From Aliiroseovarius crassostreae (GTDB taxonomy: Bacteria > Pseudomonadota > Alphaproteobacteria > Rhodobacterales > Rhodobacteraceae): 64,000 nt of DNA. Positions within the stretch are counted from its first letter, which is position 1. Each line of letters opens with the position of its first letter. Of the stretch, positions 51,480 to 59,918 are shown in pieces. The notes beneath the pieces were generated by a model. It did no database searches and had not been told where the DNA came from. It worked only from the letters and a program-made list of their open reading frames with translations. The stretch is from NCBI RefSeq assembly GCF_001307765.1, contig NZ_LKBA01000004.1, positions 764,385 to 828,384 of the forward strand. The letters are read 5' to 3'. The translations under genes were made by a program, and so were the position numbers.

Positions 51480-52139
51480 GTGACAGAGCAGACCGTCAAG
51501 TTACCGGACCACCAGAAAGTTTACCGCAAACTGCGCGAAATGATTCTTTTTGGCGAGCTTGCGCCGGGTCAGCCGGTAACCATTCAAGGCTTGGTGGCTG
51601 AGCTTGAGGTGGGGATGACACCGGTGCGTGAGGCGATCCGTCGACTGACGTCGGAAGGCGCTTTGGTCTTCAAGGGAAACCGCCGGGTTTCGGTGCCGCA
51701 GCCCGATCTGAAGCAATGGGATGAAATTGCATTTGCCCGTATGGGGGTTGAGCCAGAGCTTTCTCGCAAAGCGGTTGAAAATATAGGTAAAGACGACATT
51801 GCGCAGCTGGTATTACTGGATGATCGGGTGAATGCGGCAATCGACCGGGGGGATGTCCGGGGCTATCTTGAGAACAATTATCGCTTCCATGCCTACCTAT
51901 ATGAACGCGCCGGTGCAGATGTGCTTTTGTCTATTGCCAACATGCTCTGGCTACGGGCTGGTCCGTCGCTGCGCGTGGTGCTTGGGCGCTATGGAACGGC
52001 AAATATGCCGGATCATCATGCTGAGGCGCTTGAGGCGTTGAAGGCCAGGGACGCAGAGGGGGTGGCGACCGCCATTCGAGGGGATATCGAACAGGGAATC
52101 GCCCAGGTGCGCGAGCATCTGCTGGCGGAAAAGAAATGA
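51480..52139 (+). CDS. GntR family regulator, FadR-type, of the polyamine regulon
   Basis: A 219-residue regulator: winged helix at the N terminus (about 10-78; LREMILFGELAPGQPVTIQG, then MTPVREAIRRLTSEGAL) and an FCD ligand-binding domain (about 85-205; NNYRFHAYLYERAG, MPDHHAEALEAL). I prefer the GTG at 51480 because AGGGAG lies six bases upstream; ATG codons at 51453 and 51414 are in frame. It lies between the divergent potF operon and the transaminase gene, so it most probably controls both in response to a polyamine or its product. Confidence 0.87.
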   Translation: MTEQTVKLPDHQKVYRKLREMILFGELAPGQPVTIQGLVAELEVGMTPVREAIRRLTSEGALVFKGNRRVSVPQPDLKQWDEIAFARMGVEPELSRKAVENIGKDDIAQLVLLDDRVNAAIDRGDVRGYLENNYRFHAYLYERAGADVLLSIANMLWLRAGPSLRVVLGRYGTANMPDHHAEALEALKARDAEGVATAIRGDIEQGIAQVREHLLAEKK

Positions 52140-52158
52140 TCATATCTCACCTCCCCCG

Positions 52159-52186
52159 TTGACATGTAAAATTTTGATCATATTCT
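52159..52186 (+). promoter_or_regulatory. sigma70-type promoter of the transaminase with embedded operator
   Basis: A consensus -35 box TTGACA (52159-52164) and a -10-like TATTCT (52181-52186) with a 16-bp spacer that contains TTTTGATCA (52172-52180). A repressor bound to that site would block RNA polymerase. The start codon is 61 bp further on. Confidence 0.6.
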
Positions 52187-52246
52187 GAGGGCAGCTTAGA
52201 ATGACACGGCCAGAACCGGTCTGATCTGGCCAAAGGAGTGCCCTGA

Positions 52247-53641
52247 ATGACAAAAATTACGAATCATCTACCCACTGCGGAACTGCAGGCCATCGACGCC
52301 GCCCACCATATGCATCCCTTCACCAATGGGGATGAACTGGCCCAAAAAGGCGCACGCATCATCACCTCTGCCAATGGTGTTTACCTGAAAGACAGCGAAG
52401 GCGAGGAAATCCTAGATGCGATGGCCGGTCTGTGGTGCGTCAATATCGGGTATGGCCGCGATGAGCTTGCCGAGGTGGCCGCCCGGCAGATGCGCGAACT
52501 GCCTTATTACAACACGTTTTTCCAAACCACCCATGTGCCCGCCATCGCGCTTGCGCAGAAACTGGCCGAGCTGACGCCTGGGGATCTGAACCACGTCTTC
52601 TATGCCAATGGCGGGTCGGATGCGAACGACACCAATATCCGTATGGTGCGCGCCTATTGGGACGAGAAAGGCAAGCCGGAAAAGAAAACCATCATCTCGC
52701 GTTGGAACGCCTATCACGGCTCGACCATTGGCGGCACGTCGCTGGGGGGGATGAAAGGGATGCACGGGCAGGGGGACCTGCCGATTCCCGGTATCGCGTT
52801 CATTGACCAGCCCAACTGGTGGGCAGAAGGTGGCGATATGGAGCCAGAGGCCTTTGGTCTGGCGCGCGCCCGCGAACTGGAGGAGAAAATCCTTGAGCTG
52901 GGCGAAGACAAGGTTGCCGCCTTTATCGCTGAACCGGTGCAGGGTGCGGGTGGCGTGATCGTTGCGCCAGACAGCTACTGGCCTGAAATTCAACGGATTT
53001 GTGACAAATACGACATCCTGCTGATCGCTGATGAGGTGATCTGTGGCTTTGGACGCACCGGTGAGTGGTTTGGCTCGCAAACCCTGAACATTCGCCCCGA
53101 CATCATGACCGTCGCCAAAGGTCTTTCGTCAGGCTACGCGCCGATCGGGGCGTCGATAGTGTCGGACGAGGTGGCCAAAGTTCTGGATGCCTGCGAATTC
53201 AATCACGGCTACACCTATTCCGGTCATCCGGTGGCCTGCGCGGTGGCGCTTGAAAACCTGCGTATTCTCGAAGAAGAGGGCATTGTGGACCATGTGAAAA
53301 ATGTGGCCGCGCCTTATCTGGCCGAGAAATGGCATTCGCTCGCCGACCACCCGATGGTGGGAGAGACCAAGATTGTTGGCCTGATGGCTTCGCTTGCATT
53401 GACCCCGAACAAGGGCTCACGCGCCAAGTTTGCCTCTGACGCGGGCACCGTGGGGTATATCACCCGCGAATGCTGCTTCGGAAACAACCTGATCATGCGT
53501 CATGTCGGGGATCGGATGATCATTGCACCTCCCTTGGTGATCACCACGGATGAAATCGACATCCTGATTGATCGCGCCCGCAAGTCGCTGGATGAGGCCT
53601 ATGAAAAGGTCAAGGCGCAGGGTCTGTTTGTTGAGGCCTGA
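52247..53641 (+). CDS. class III aminotransferase, probable putrescine/polyamine-pyruvate transaminase
   Basis: PLP-dependent omega-transaminase of 464 residues, SpuC-like. It would move the amino group of putrescine or gamma-glutamylputrescine-derived amines to pyruvate. The PLP lysine is in TVAKGLSSGYAPIGA, the PLP phosphate region in VFYANGGSDANDTNIRM and the pyridoxal-ring Asp in LLIADEVICGFGRTG. Family members from marine roseobacters accept many amines, so taurine or beta-alanine cannot be excluded. AAGGAG precedes the ATG. The location next to pot genes and the shared operator motif support a polyamine role. Confidence 0.9.
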   Translation: MTKITNHLPTAELQAIDAAHHMHPFTNGDELAQKGARIITSANGVYLKDSEGEEILDAMAGLWCVNIGYGRDELAEVAARQMRELPYYNTFFQTTHVPAIALAQKLAELTPGDLNHVFYANGGSDANDTNIRMVRAYWDEKGKPEKKTIISRWNAYHGSTIGGTSLGGMKGMHGQGDLPIPGIAFIDQPNWWAEGGDMEPEAFGLARARELEEKILELGEDKVAAFIAEPVQGAGGVIVAPDSYWPEIQRICDKYDILLIADEVICGFGRTGEWFGSQTLNIRPDIMTVAKGLSSGYAPIGASIVSDEVAKVLDACEFNHGYTYSGHPVACAVALENLRILEEEGIVDHVKNVAAPYLAEKWHSLADHPMVGETKIVGLMASLALTPNKGSRAKFASDAGTVGYITRECCFGNNLIMRHVGDRMIIAPPLVITTDEIDILIDRARKSLDEAYEKVKAQGLFVEA

Positions 53642-53685
53642 TTGCCAGCGTCTGCTTGTCGGGCCTGCTTATCTGGACCTGGCCT

Positions 53686-53800
53686 AAAGTGTTTCAACTT
53701 ATTATTGAGACACAATAATGAGGCGAAATGCTCGAAACCTACTGATGTTGCGGGCGTTTCGAAATCAACTTGTGTCTCAAGTTCATCTCGAAACGCTTTA
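53686..53800. repeat. two-hairpin dispersed repeat, copy C
   Basis: 115 bp, starting AAAGTGTTTCAACTTATTATT and ending CATCTCGAAACGCTTTA. The right part (GGGCGTTTCGAAATCAAC, TGTGTCTCAAG, TTCATCTCGAAACGC) matches copies A and B; the left hairpin carries compensating changes (TATTATTG and CAATAATG pair). It lies 44 bp after the transaminase stop codon. Confidence 0.8.
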
Positions 53801-53814
53801 GCCAAGAGTATTTG

Positions 53815-53840
53815 AAAAGACGGCCCGAGGGCCGTCTTTT
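53815..53840. terminator. bidirectional rho-independent terminator
   Basis: Perfect eleven-base arms AAAAGACGGCC (53815-53825) and GGCCGTCTTTT (53830-53840) with a CGAG loop and T-rich flanks on both strands. It separates the convergent transaminase and GlxA-type regulator genes. Confidence 0.9.
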
Positions 53841-53855
53841 TGTTTGGGGACAGCA

Positions 53856-54863
53856 TTAATCATGCCAGGTCTTGCGAAATGATGAGGGCGAATGCCCATA
53901 GCGCTTGCGAAACTGATTGGCCAGTTGCGAGGTGCTGGTAAAGCCCGACGCCGTGGCGATTTCCGTGATCGACAGGCTGGTTTCATTCAGCAGCGCATAG
54001 GCGCGTTTTACCCGCAAATCAGCGTAAAACTGCAGGGGCGAGGTGCCGACATAGAGCTTGAACAGCCGCTCCAGCTGACGTCTTGAGATCTGCACATGCT
54101 CTGCGACCTCATCCATGCTGACCCCCTCCTCCAACTGGGTGTTCATGAATTGCATCGCGTTGATCAGGTGCTGGTTGCGCACGGACAGGGCTTCGGAATA
54201 GGCGGATTTCTGGGGGGATTTCCGCGTATTGGACCGGGCGTGAATGCACATGTCAGCAATAATCACAGCCAGGTCTTTGCCGTGGTCGCGTTCAATCATG
54301 TAAAGCATCATGTCAAGCGAGGCATTGCCGCCACCGCATGTCATCACCCCATCATCCACCTCAAACAGATTGTTCGATGGGTGAAGCCCGATGAAATGCT
54401 CTTTGAAGGCCGGCTGGTTTTCCCAGTGCAGCGTAAAATCCCGGTTCTTGAGGAGCCCGGCCTTGGCAAGGGTAAAGGCACCGGTGCAGATCCCCCCAAT
54501 CCGACACCCAAAGGCGCGCTGCCGCGAGATCCAGTTCAAAATACGCGGGCTGGTCGTATCCGCCGGCTCCACCCCAGCCACGACAAACGCAAGGGAAGAT
54601 TTCGGCAGGTTGATCAGTCCGAAATCCGGCACAATGGCAATACCGTTTGAACATCGGATCGCCTGGCCATCCTCGGTCAGAAGAAACCAGCGATAGAGCT
54701 CTTTGTTGGTGACCTGATTGGCAATGCGCAGGGGTTCGACGGCGGCGCTAAGCGCCAGCATCGTCACTTTGGGCAGGAGCAGAAAATAGATATCTGTCGG
54801 CCCTCCCTCATGCTCAATCGGAAAAGAGGCCGCCCCTTTTGAGATAAAGCTGCGTTCGGTCAT
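53856..54863 (-). CDS. GlxA family transcriptional regulator (DJ-1/PfpI plus AraC)
   Basis: A 335-residue regulator with an N-terminal DJ-1/PfpI-like amidotransferase domain (about 20-195; the nucleophile-elbow region reads CRIGGICTGAFTLAKAGLL) and a C-terminal AraC double helix-turn-helix (about 230-330; MDEVAEHVQISRRQLERLFK and ITEIATASGFTSTSQLANQF). Relatives control carnitine, glycine betaine, arginine or choline use. The start at 54863 begins MTERSFISKG; a TTG at 54893 is an alternative and neither has a strong ribosome site. The divergent P5CR-like gene is a possible target. Confidence 0.88.
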   Translation of the reverse strand: MTERSFISKGAASFPIEHEGGPTDIYFLLLPKVTMLALSAAVEPLRIANQVTNKELYRWFLLTEDGQAIRCSNGIAIVPDFGLINLPKSSLAFVVAGVEPADTTSPRILNWISRQRAFGCRIGGICTGAFTLAKAGLLKNRDFTLHWENQPAFKEHFIGLHPSNNLFEVDDGVMTCGGGNASLDMMLYMIERDHGKDLAVIIADMCIHARSNTRKSPQKSAYSEALSVRNQHLINAMQFMNTQLEEGVSMDEVAEHVQISRRQLERLFKLYVGTSPLQFYADLRVKRAYALLNETSLSITEIATASGFTSTSQLANQFRKRYGHSPSSFRKTWHD

Positions 54864-55088
54864 CTTGGCTGCCCCGGCTGAGAAGCCCGGCAAACTGCTG
54901 ACGCGTATCTGGGGTTCATGCTGGGCCTTTCGGATCGGACATCAACAGTTTCAGCGAAAGATGGGTTTTGTGGTCGTTATTATACGACAAGGATGGACGT
55001 TTTGCGACATTAGGGCGGGGCTTGCCTATCGGCTGGCGTTTGTATCTGATTTGAAATGCATGAAATCCATCTTGCAAGGGAGAGCTCC

Positions 55089-55847
55089 GTGGCGCGTATT
55101 GGCTTTATCGGAACTGGCACGATTGCTTCTGCCATGGTGGCGGGGCTGGCGGGGCAGGGGCATCAGATCCTGATTTCACCGCGCAACCGTGAGGTCGCAG
55201 AGCGGTTGTGCCAGGCACATGCCGGGGTCGAAATCGCTGAAAATGCGGCCATTGCCGCAGGCGCGGATGTGGTCTTCGTCTGCCTGCTGGCGCATGTCGC
55301 GCAGGATGTGCTGCCGGGCCTTTCGTTTCATCCTGCACAGACCGTGATCTCGGTGATGACGGATTTGCCATTTGCCGATCTGCAGCGCCTGTGTGCTCCG
55401 GCGACGGATCTGGCGATTGCAATTCCATTGCCTTCAATCGCTACGGGGGGATCTGCGCTGCCGGTTTACCCGGACAATGCACAGCTGGCCATGCTGTTTG
55501 GGGAACGCAATAGGCTGATCCCTTGCCGCGATGAGCGTGCCCTGAATGCACATTTTGCAGCCTCCGCACTGGCCTCTCCCATTCTGGACCAGATGCGGCA
55601 GGGAGCGGTGTGGCTGGCGGATCAGACGGGTGACAGCAAAATGGCCGAGGCTTTTGTCGCGACCATGTTTTCTGGCTTCCTGTCCAATATGGCAGCAGAT
55701 GATGAGGTGGGGTTTGAGCGCCTCCTTCAGGATCTGTCGACAGAAGGGGGGCTGAATGCAAGCCTCCGGGATCACATGCGGGACAAAGAGGCGCTTAAGG
55801 CGCTGCGCGAAGGGCTGGACCTGCTGAAACCGCGTCTGGATTTGTGA
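55089..55847 (+). CDS. NAD(P)-binding protein similar to pyrroline-5-carboxylate reductase
   Basis: A 252-residue cytosolic protein with an N-terminal Rossmann motif (RIGFIGTGTIASAMVAGL, residues 3-20) and the P5CR-like order of strands (VVFVCLLAHVAQDVLPGLSF); the C-terminal dimer domain is shorter and lacks the well-conserved P5CR end. It may reduce an imine other than pyrroline carboxylate. The GTG at 55089 is chosen because GGGAGAG lies just upstream and the Rossmann strand begins at once; an ATG at 55056 is in frame. Divergent from the GlxA-type regulator. Confidence 0.78.
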   Translation: MARIGFIGTGTIASAMVAGLAGQGHQILISPRNREVAERLCQAHAGVEIAENAAIAAGADVVFVCLLAHVAQDVLPGLSFHPAQTVISVMTDLPFADLQRLCAPATDLAIAIPLPSIATGGSALPVYPDNAQLAMLFGERNRLIPCRDERALNAHFAASALASPILDQMRQGAVWLADQTGDSKMAEAFVATMFSGFLSNMAADDEVGFERLLQDLSTEGGLNASLRDHMRDKEALKALREGLDLLKPRLDL

Positions 55848-55870
55848 GGCCGGACATGGGCATGAGAGTG

Positions 55871-55908
55871 CGCAAGGCTGAAACGCAGCTGCGGATTTCA
55901 GCCTTGCG
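55871..55908. terminator. long hairpin after the P5CR-like gene
   Basis: Perfect thirteen-base arms CGCAAGGCTGAAA (55871-55883) and TTTCAGCCTTGCG (55896-55908); the loop contains a further CGCAGCTGCG palindrome. No T run follows, so it may be a mRNA-stabilising or REP-like structure rather than a simple terminator. Confidence 0.6.
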
Positions 55909-56003
55909 GGCGTTTCCCGATACATCTCAACCGCCCAGCTTAGGCGCCCGCGCCATGTTGGTCAGGTGCGAGGGTGCTTTCAGGTGGTCCTTTGGGGCGC
56001 GGC

Positions 56004-56468
56004 TTAGCCTCGTCCGCGATAGGGGGGCACGCCCTGATCCGGGATCCAGACGCTGTCGGGTTTCGGGCCGGATTGCCAGAACACATCAATCGGAATGCCG
56101 CCGCGTGGATACCAATACCCCCCGATGCGCAACCACTGTGGATCGAGGAATTCATGCAGGCGACGTCCGATGGAGACGGTGCAATCCTCGTGAAACGCAC
56201 CGTGGTTGCGGAACGCGCCAAGAAACAGTTTCAGTGACTTGCTTTCAACGAGCCAGTCACCGGGGACATAGTCGATCACCAGATGGGCGAAATCCGGTTG
56301 TCCGGTCATTGGACAGAGCGAGGTGAATTCGGGCGCGGTAAAGCGCACGTTATACGCGGTGTCCGCCTGAGGGTTCTGCACCCGCTCAAGCACGGCCTCT
56401 TCCGGCGAGTTGGGCATCACGGTATCGCCCCCCAGCTGTTTGAGGTTGGCATAGATGCTGTCGGTCAT
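56004..56468 (-). CDS. queF: NADPH-dependent 7-cyano-7-deazaguanine reductase
   Basis: Reduces preQ0 to preQ1 in queuosine synthesis; cytosolic. The 154-residue product is the short single-domain (YkvM) type of the tunneling fold. The catalytic Cys that forms the thioimide is in [16 protein letters not shown] (residue 52), followed by the conserved Asp; the NADPH-binding [21 protein letters not shown] stretch (in two pieces) is intact. A GAAAGGA ribosome site lies before the ATG at 56468. No other queuosine gene is in the window. Confidence 0.95.
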   Translation of the reverse strand: MTDSIYANLKQLGGDTVMPNSPEEAVLERVQNPQADTAYNVRFTAPEFTSLCPMTGQPDFAHLVIDYVPGDWLVESKSLKLFLGAFRNHGAFHEDCTVSIGRRLHEFLDPQWLRIGGYWYPRGGIPIDVFWQSGPKPDSVWIPDQGVPPYRGRG

Positions 56469-56589
56469 GGGATGTCCTTTCTAAACACCGCGCTTGTTGC
56501 CCCACACAAGTACATACAGTTGCGGCAGGATGTGTGGGGTAAAGCTATAGTCTTTCATCTTCTTTTCAATGAGCCACAGGAGCCGGTCT

Positions 56590-56748
56590 GTGGTTTGTTC
56601 AAGATCTACGGGCACCTCCGGGTTGATGTCAGGGTTGTCGGGTTGGAGGAAACACTACAACACCAAACGGCCACATAGTGCCTTGGGCTACCGCCCACCG
56701 GCTCCGGAAGCTATCGTCCTGATGGAACCCAGGCCAATCATGCACTAA
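56590..56748 (+). pseudogene. 3' remnant of an IS3-family transposase
   Basis: One frame (56644-56748) reads WRKHYNTKRPHSALGYRPPA followed by PEAIVLMEPRPIMH and a stop, which is the typical C-terminal end of the IS3-family (rve) integrase domain. The 50 bp upstream fit the same protein only with a frameshift. The catalytic core is missing. The following bases (CTGGACCACTTAGGTAGGGC, 56758-56777) look like the right end of such an element. It marks the left border of the catabolic island. Confidence 0.8.
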
Positions 56749-56879
56749 CATTCAAACTGGACCACTTAGGTAGGGCTGATCAATCTGCGCGCCGCTATAC
56801 TTTGGTTTCTTCATCAGAATCTCCTCTTTCATCTCCGAGAAAATTCTACTTCCGTCCCCCCCCCTAAATTTCCGGGGGA

Positions 56880-57821
56880 TTACCATAGGTTCGCCCCGGA
56901 GGCCGACGTTTCCATCATCAATCTCTCGCCCCCAGGGCCCGACTCAACCAGCATTTCAACGAGCGCGCGTGCCGCGGGCGGTAAGTTGGTCCGATCTCTA
57001 ACGAGGACAGATCGGGTGCGGATTGACCAGTCATCTTGCAGATTCAACAAGTCGATGTTCATCGTTTTTCTGTGACGATTAGCTGCGGATTCCGGAACGA
57101 TACCTATCCCGACTCCAGCCTCAATAAGGCGGCACATAGCTTCAAAGCTCCGGACTTGTAGGCGAAGGTGTTTTTCATATCCACTACGCCGAAACTGCCG
57201 CCTTAAAAAGTCAAGGAGTGTGCTGCCCTCGTGCAGCGAAATATGCTCAAAATTCAATGTATCTTTGAACATTACGCCATCGGATTTGGTCAATGGATGA
57301 TGAGCTGACGTTGCGAGCATCAATCTGTCAGTTGAGAAGGGAATAATATCTAGGTCATTCGTCTTTGGGTCACCGGAAATGATCCCGAGATCGGATGTGC
57401 CATCTGCAACCGAGCGAACAATGTCACGTGTCAGACGTTCCTGTAAATCTACCGTAACTTCCGGCCATTTTGACAAAAAATGCGCCAGCGTTTCAGGCAA
57501 AAATTCAGTCAATGCAGTGGTGTTTGCCGAGATTCGAATATGGCCGGAATCGGGGTTGATCATTTCCTCGGTCAGAAAATCGACCTGACGAAGAACCAAA
57601 CGCGCCTGACGCAGGAACACCTTGCCCGCATCGGTCAGCGTGACGCCTTTGTTGCTTCGTAAGAACAGTTGTTGCCCGGTTTCCTGTTCAAGCGATTTTA
57701 TTCGGGCGCTGGCTGCCGGTGGCGACAGAAATGCTTTTTCGGCCCCATGTGTGAGATTTCCACATTCGGCAATGCATACAAAGAGCTTCAGATCGATGAG
57801 TTCAAAGTTCATGGTGTTCAC
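56880..57821 (-). CDS. LysR family transcriptional regulator
   Basis: A 313-residue regulator with an N-terminal winged helix (LKLFVCIAECGNLTHGAEKAFLSPPAASARIKSLEQ, in two pieces, about 11-46) and a C-terminal periplasmic-binding-like effector domain (about 95-300). The ATG at 57821 is used; one at 57812 is also possible. It is divergent from the hydratase gene with an 88-bp intergenic region containing two overlapping palindromes, the normal arrangement for LysR control of a catabolic operon. Its DNA looks richer in A+T than most of the window (not counted). Confidence 0.92.
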   Translation of the reverse strand: MNTMNFELIDLKLFVCIAECGNLTHGAEKAFLSPPAASARIKSLEQETGQQLFLRSNKGVTLTDAGKVFLRQARLVLRQVDFLTEEMINPDSGHIRISANTTALTEFLPETLAHFLSKWPEVTVDLQERLTRDIVRSVADGTSDLGIISGDPKTNDLDIIPFSTDRLMLATSAHHPLTKSDGVMFKDTLNFEHISLHEGSTLLDFLRRQFRRSGYEKHLRLQVRSFEAMCRLIEAGVGIGIVPESAANRHRKTMNIDLLNLQDDWSIRTRSVLVRDRTNLPPAARALVEMLVESGPGGERLMMETSASGANLW

Positions 57822-57828
57822 CTATCAC

Positions 57829-57854
57829 GAATACGGCCTTATTCATATACGAAT
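57829..57854. promoter_or_regulatory. LysR-type operator candidates
   Basis: Two overlapping palindromes between the divergent LysR gene and the hydratase gene: GAATA-N6-TATTC (57829-57844) and ATTCATATACGAAT (57841-57854, one mismatched pair). The position and the AT-rich dyad fit LysR binding. Confidence 0.5.
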
Positions 57855-57909
57855 TTTCTGAAGGCAAGAGCTGTGCAACCCTGTCTGTGAAACTGAAGCC
57901 GAGGTTACC

Positions 57910-58758
57910 ATGGAACAGGACCAACTCCAGGAATGGGTGGGGAAAACGGAACAAAGGATTGAGCGTATCGCGCCATTCCCAGCGAACGCATTGGCGGCGA
58001 CACTTGATCGTGACGATCCTGTTTACGAAACCCAGACCGCACTGCCCCCGCTTTGGCATTGGTTGCATTTCCTGCCCATCTTCAAGCTTTCCGACGCCGG
58101 GTATGATGGCCACGCGGCCCTTGGCGGCTTTCTTCCCCCGGTGCCTTTGCCCCGTCGGATGTGGGCAGGAAGCAGACTGAATTTCCATGCTCCGATGCGA
58201 ATTGGGCAAGAACTCAGGAAGATTTCGACGATCAAATCGGTGAAGGCAAAAAGCGGGCGGTCCGGGCAGTTGGTCTTTGTCACCGTTGGCCACCAGGTTT
58301 TTGACGGCGACACGCTTGGCATCGACGAAGAGCATGACATTGTCTATCGCGAGGAGCCGAAAGCGGGTGCCCCGGCCCCCACTCCGCCGCAAGCGCCCGG
58401 CGCGTCCGATTTCTCCCGCGACATCAATCCTGATCCGGTTCTCTTGTTCCGATACTCCGCGCTGACGTTCAATGGCCACCGGATTCACTACGATCAGCCA
58501 TTCTGTGTGAACTCGGAAGGCTACGCCGGGCTTGTCGTTCACGGACCGCTCCTGGCAACGTTACTGCTTGATCTGCTGCGTCGCGAAAAGCCGGATGCGA
58601 CTGTCACAAGCTTCGAGTTCCGCGCGGTGTCGACAATCTTCGACACTGAAACCTTCTCGGTCCACGGCGCTGCTGACAGGGATGGAAAGACCTTCCATCT
58701 CTGGGCGCGTCGGCAGGATGGTGCGCTTGCCATGAACGCCCAGGCAACGATTGCTTGA
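57910..58758 (+). CDS. MaoC/FAS1-like acyl-CoA hydratase (mesaconyl- or itaconyl-CoA hydratase type)
   Basis: A 282-residue double hot-dog protein. Residues about 5-145 form an N-terminal MaoC-dehydratase-like half (PLPRRMWAGSRLNFHAPMRIG), residues about 170-282 the active half with the hydratase motif FNGHRIHYDQPF and VVHGPLLATLLLDLL. Relatives hydrate mesaconyl-C4-CoA, itaconyl-CoA or similar branched enoyl-CoA esters. The ATG at 57910 follows GAGG. The acyl-CoA dehydrogenase gene starts eight bases after its stop. In this operon it would add water to the product of that dehydrogenase. Confidence 0.87.
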   Translation: MEQDQLQEWVGKTEQRIERIAPFPANALAATLDRDDPVYETQTALPPLWHWLHFLPIFKLSDAGYDGHAALGGFLPPVPLPRRMWAGSRLNFHAPMRIGQELRKISTIKSVKAKSGRSGQLVFVTVGHQVFDGDTLGIDEEHDIVYREEPKAGAPAPTPPQAPGASDFSRDINPDPVLLFRYSALTFNGHRIHYDQPFCVNSEGYAGLVVHGPLLATLLLDLLRREKPDATVTSFEFRAVSTIFDTETFSVHGAADRDGKTFHLWARRQDGALAMNAQATIA

Positions 58759-58766
58759 GGTGTCAT

Positions 58767-59918
58767 ATGAATTTTGACCACACAGAGATCCGTGAAGCCG
58801 TTCGGGCAGTTTGCGCCACATTTCCCCCGGAGTATCACCGGAAAATAGATAAACAGCGCGGCTATCCGGTGGGTTTTGTCAACGCCCTGACAGAGGCGGG
58901 TTGGCTTGCCGCCATGATCCCGGAAGACTATGGCGGCTCGGGCCTTGGCCTCACCGAGGCGAGCGTCATCATGGAAGAGATCAACAGGTCGGGGGGCAAC
59001 TCTGGCGCGTGTCACGGCCAGATGTACAATATGGGCACCTTGCTGCGCCATGGCTCGGACCAGCAAAAGCAGCGATATCTGCCCCGGATCGCCAGTGGTG
59101 AATTGCGGCTGCAATCGATGGGGGTGACTGAACCCACAACCGGCACGGATACCACCAAGATCAAGACGACCGCGGTCAAAAAAGGAGATCGCTACGTCAT
59201 AAACGGTCAGAAGGTCTGGATCAGCCGGGTGCAACATTCCGATCTGATGATCCTGCTGGCACGCACCACGCCGATTGATCAGGTCACGAAAAAGTCGCTA
59301 GGCATGTCGATCTTCATGGTCGATCTCAAAGATGCCACCGGCAACGGGATGGACGTGAACCCCATTCCCAACATGGTCAACCACGAGACCAATGAGCTTT
59401 TCTTTGATGATCTGGAGATCCCTGCTGAGAACCTGATAGGCGAAGAAGGTATGGGGTTTCGTTACATACTGGACGGGCTCAATGCAGAACGCACGTTGAT
59501 CGCCGCCGAGTGTATCGGTGATGGCTACTGGTTCATCGACAAGGTGAGCGCCTATGTCAAAGAGCGGGAGGTTTTTGGCAGGCCGATTGGTCAAAACCAG
59601 GGTGTTCAGTTCCCGATTGCAGAAGCCAAAATAGAACTGGAAGCCGCCAATCTTATGCGATTCCAAGCCTGCCAGCTCTTTGACACGGGCCAACCCTGTG
59701 GGGCTGAAGCCAACATGGCCAAGTATCTGGCAGCAAAAGCCAGCTGGGAAGCGGCCAATGCGTGTCTGCAATTCCATGGTGGGTTCGGGTTTGCCGACGA
59801 ATACGACGTGGAGCGCAAATTCCGCGAAACCCGGCTTTATCAGGTCGCTCCGATCTCCACCAATCTCATCCTGTCATATGTTGCCGAGCATGTTCTCGGC
59901 CTGCCGAGGTCATTCTAA
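58767..59918 (+). CDS. acyl-CoA dehydrogenase of the island operon
   Basis: FAD enzyme of 383 residues and standard ACAD length, oxidising a CoA ester to the enoyl-CoA. It shows GVTEPTTGTDTTKIKT (FAD and substrate contacts), YVINGQKVWISRVQHSDL, FGRPIGQNQGVQFPIAEAKI and HGGFGFADEYDVERKFRETR with the catalytic Glu. Glutaryl-, methylsuccinyl- and isovaleryl-type substrates are all conceivable. The start at 58767 follows GAGG at the end of the hydratase gene; its TAA overlaps the CoA-transferase ATG by one base. Confidence 0.92.
   Translation: MNFDHTEIREAVRAVCATFPPEYHRKIDKQRGYPVGFVNALTEAGWLAAMIPEDYGGSGLGLTEASVIMEEINRSGGNSGACHGQMYNMGTLLRHGSDQQKQRYLPRIASGELRLQSMGVTEPTTGTDTTKIKTTAVKKGDRYVINGQKVWISRVQHSDLMILLARTTPIDQVTKKSLGMSIFMVDLKDATGNGMDVNPIPNMVNHETNELFFDDLEIPAENLIGEEGMGFRYILDGLNAERTLIAAECIGDGYWFIDKVSAYVKEREVFGRPIGQNQGVQFPIAEAKIELEAANLMRFQACQLFDTGQPCGAEANMAKYLAAKASWEAANACLQFHGGFGFADEYDVERKFRETRLYQVAPISTNLILSYVAEHVLGLPRSF

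Noticed and set aside
56469..56520. preQ1 riboswitch before queF
   Set aside because: The short leader has no convincing aptamer stem with the A-rich tail; only a ribosome site is visible.
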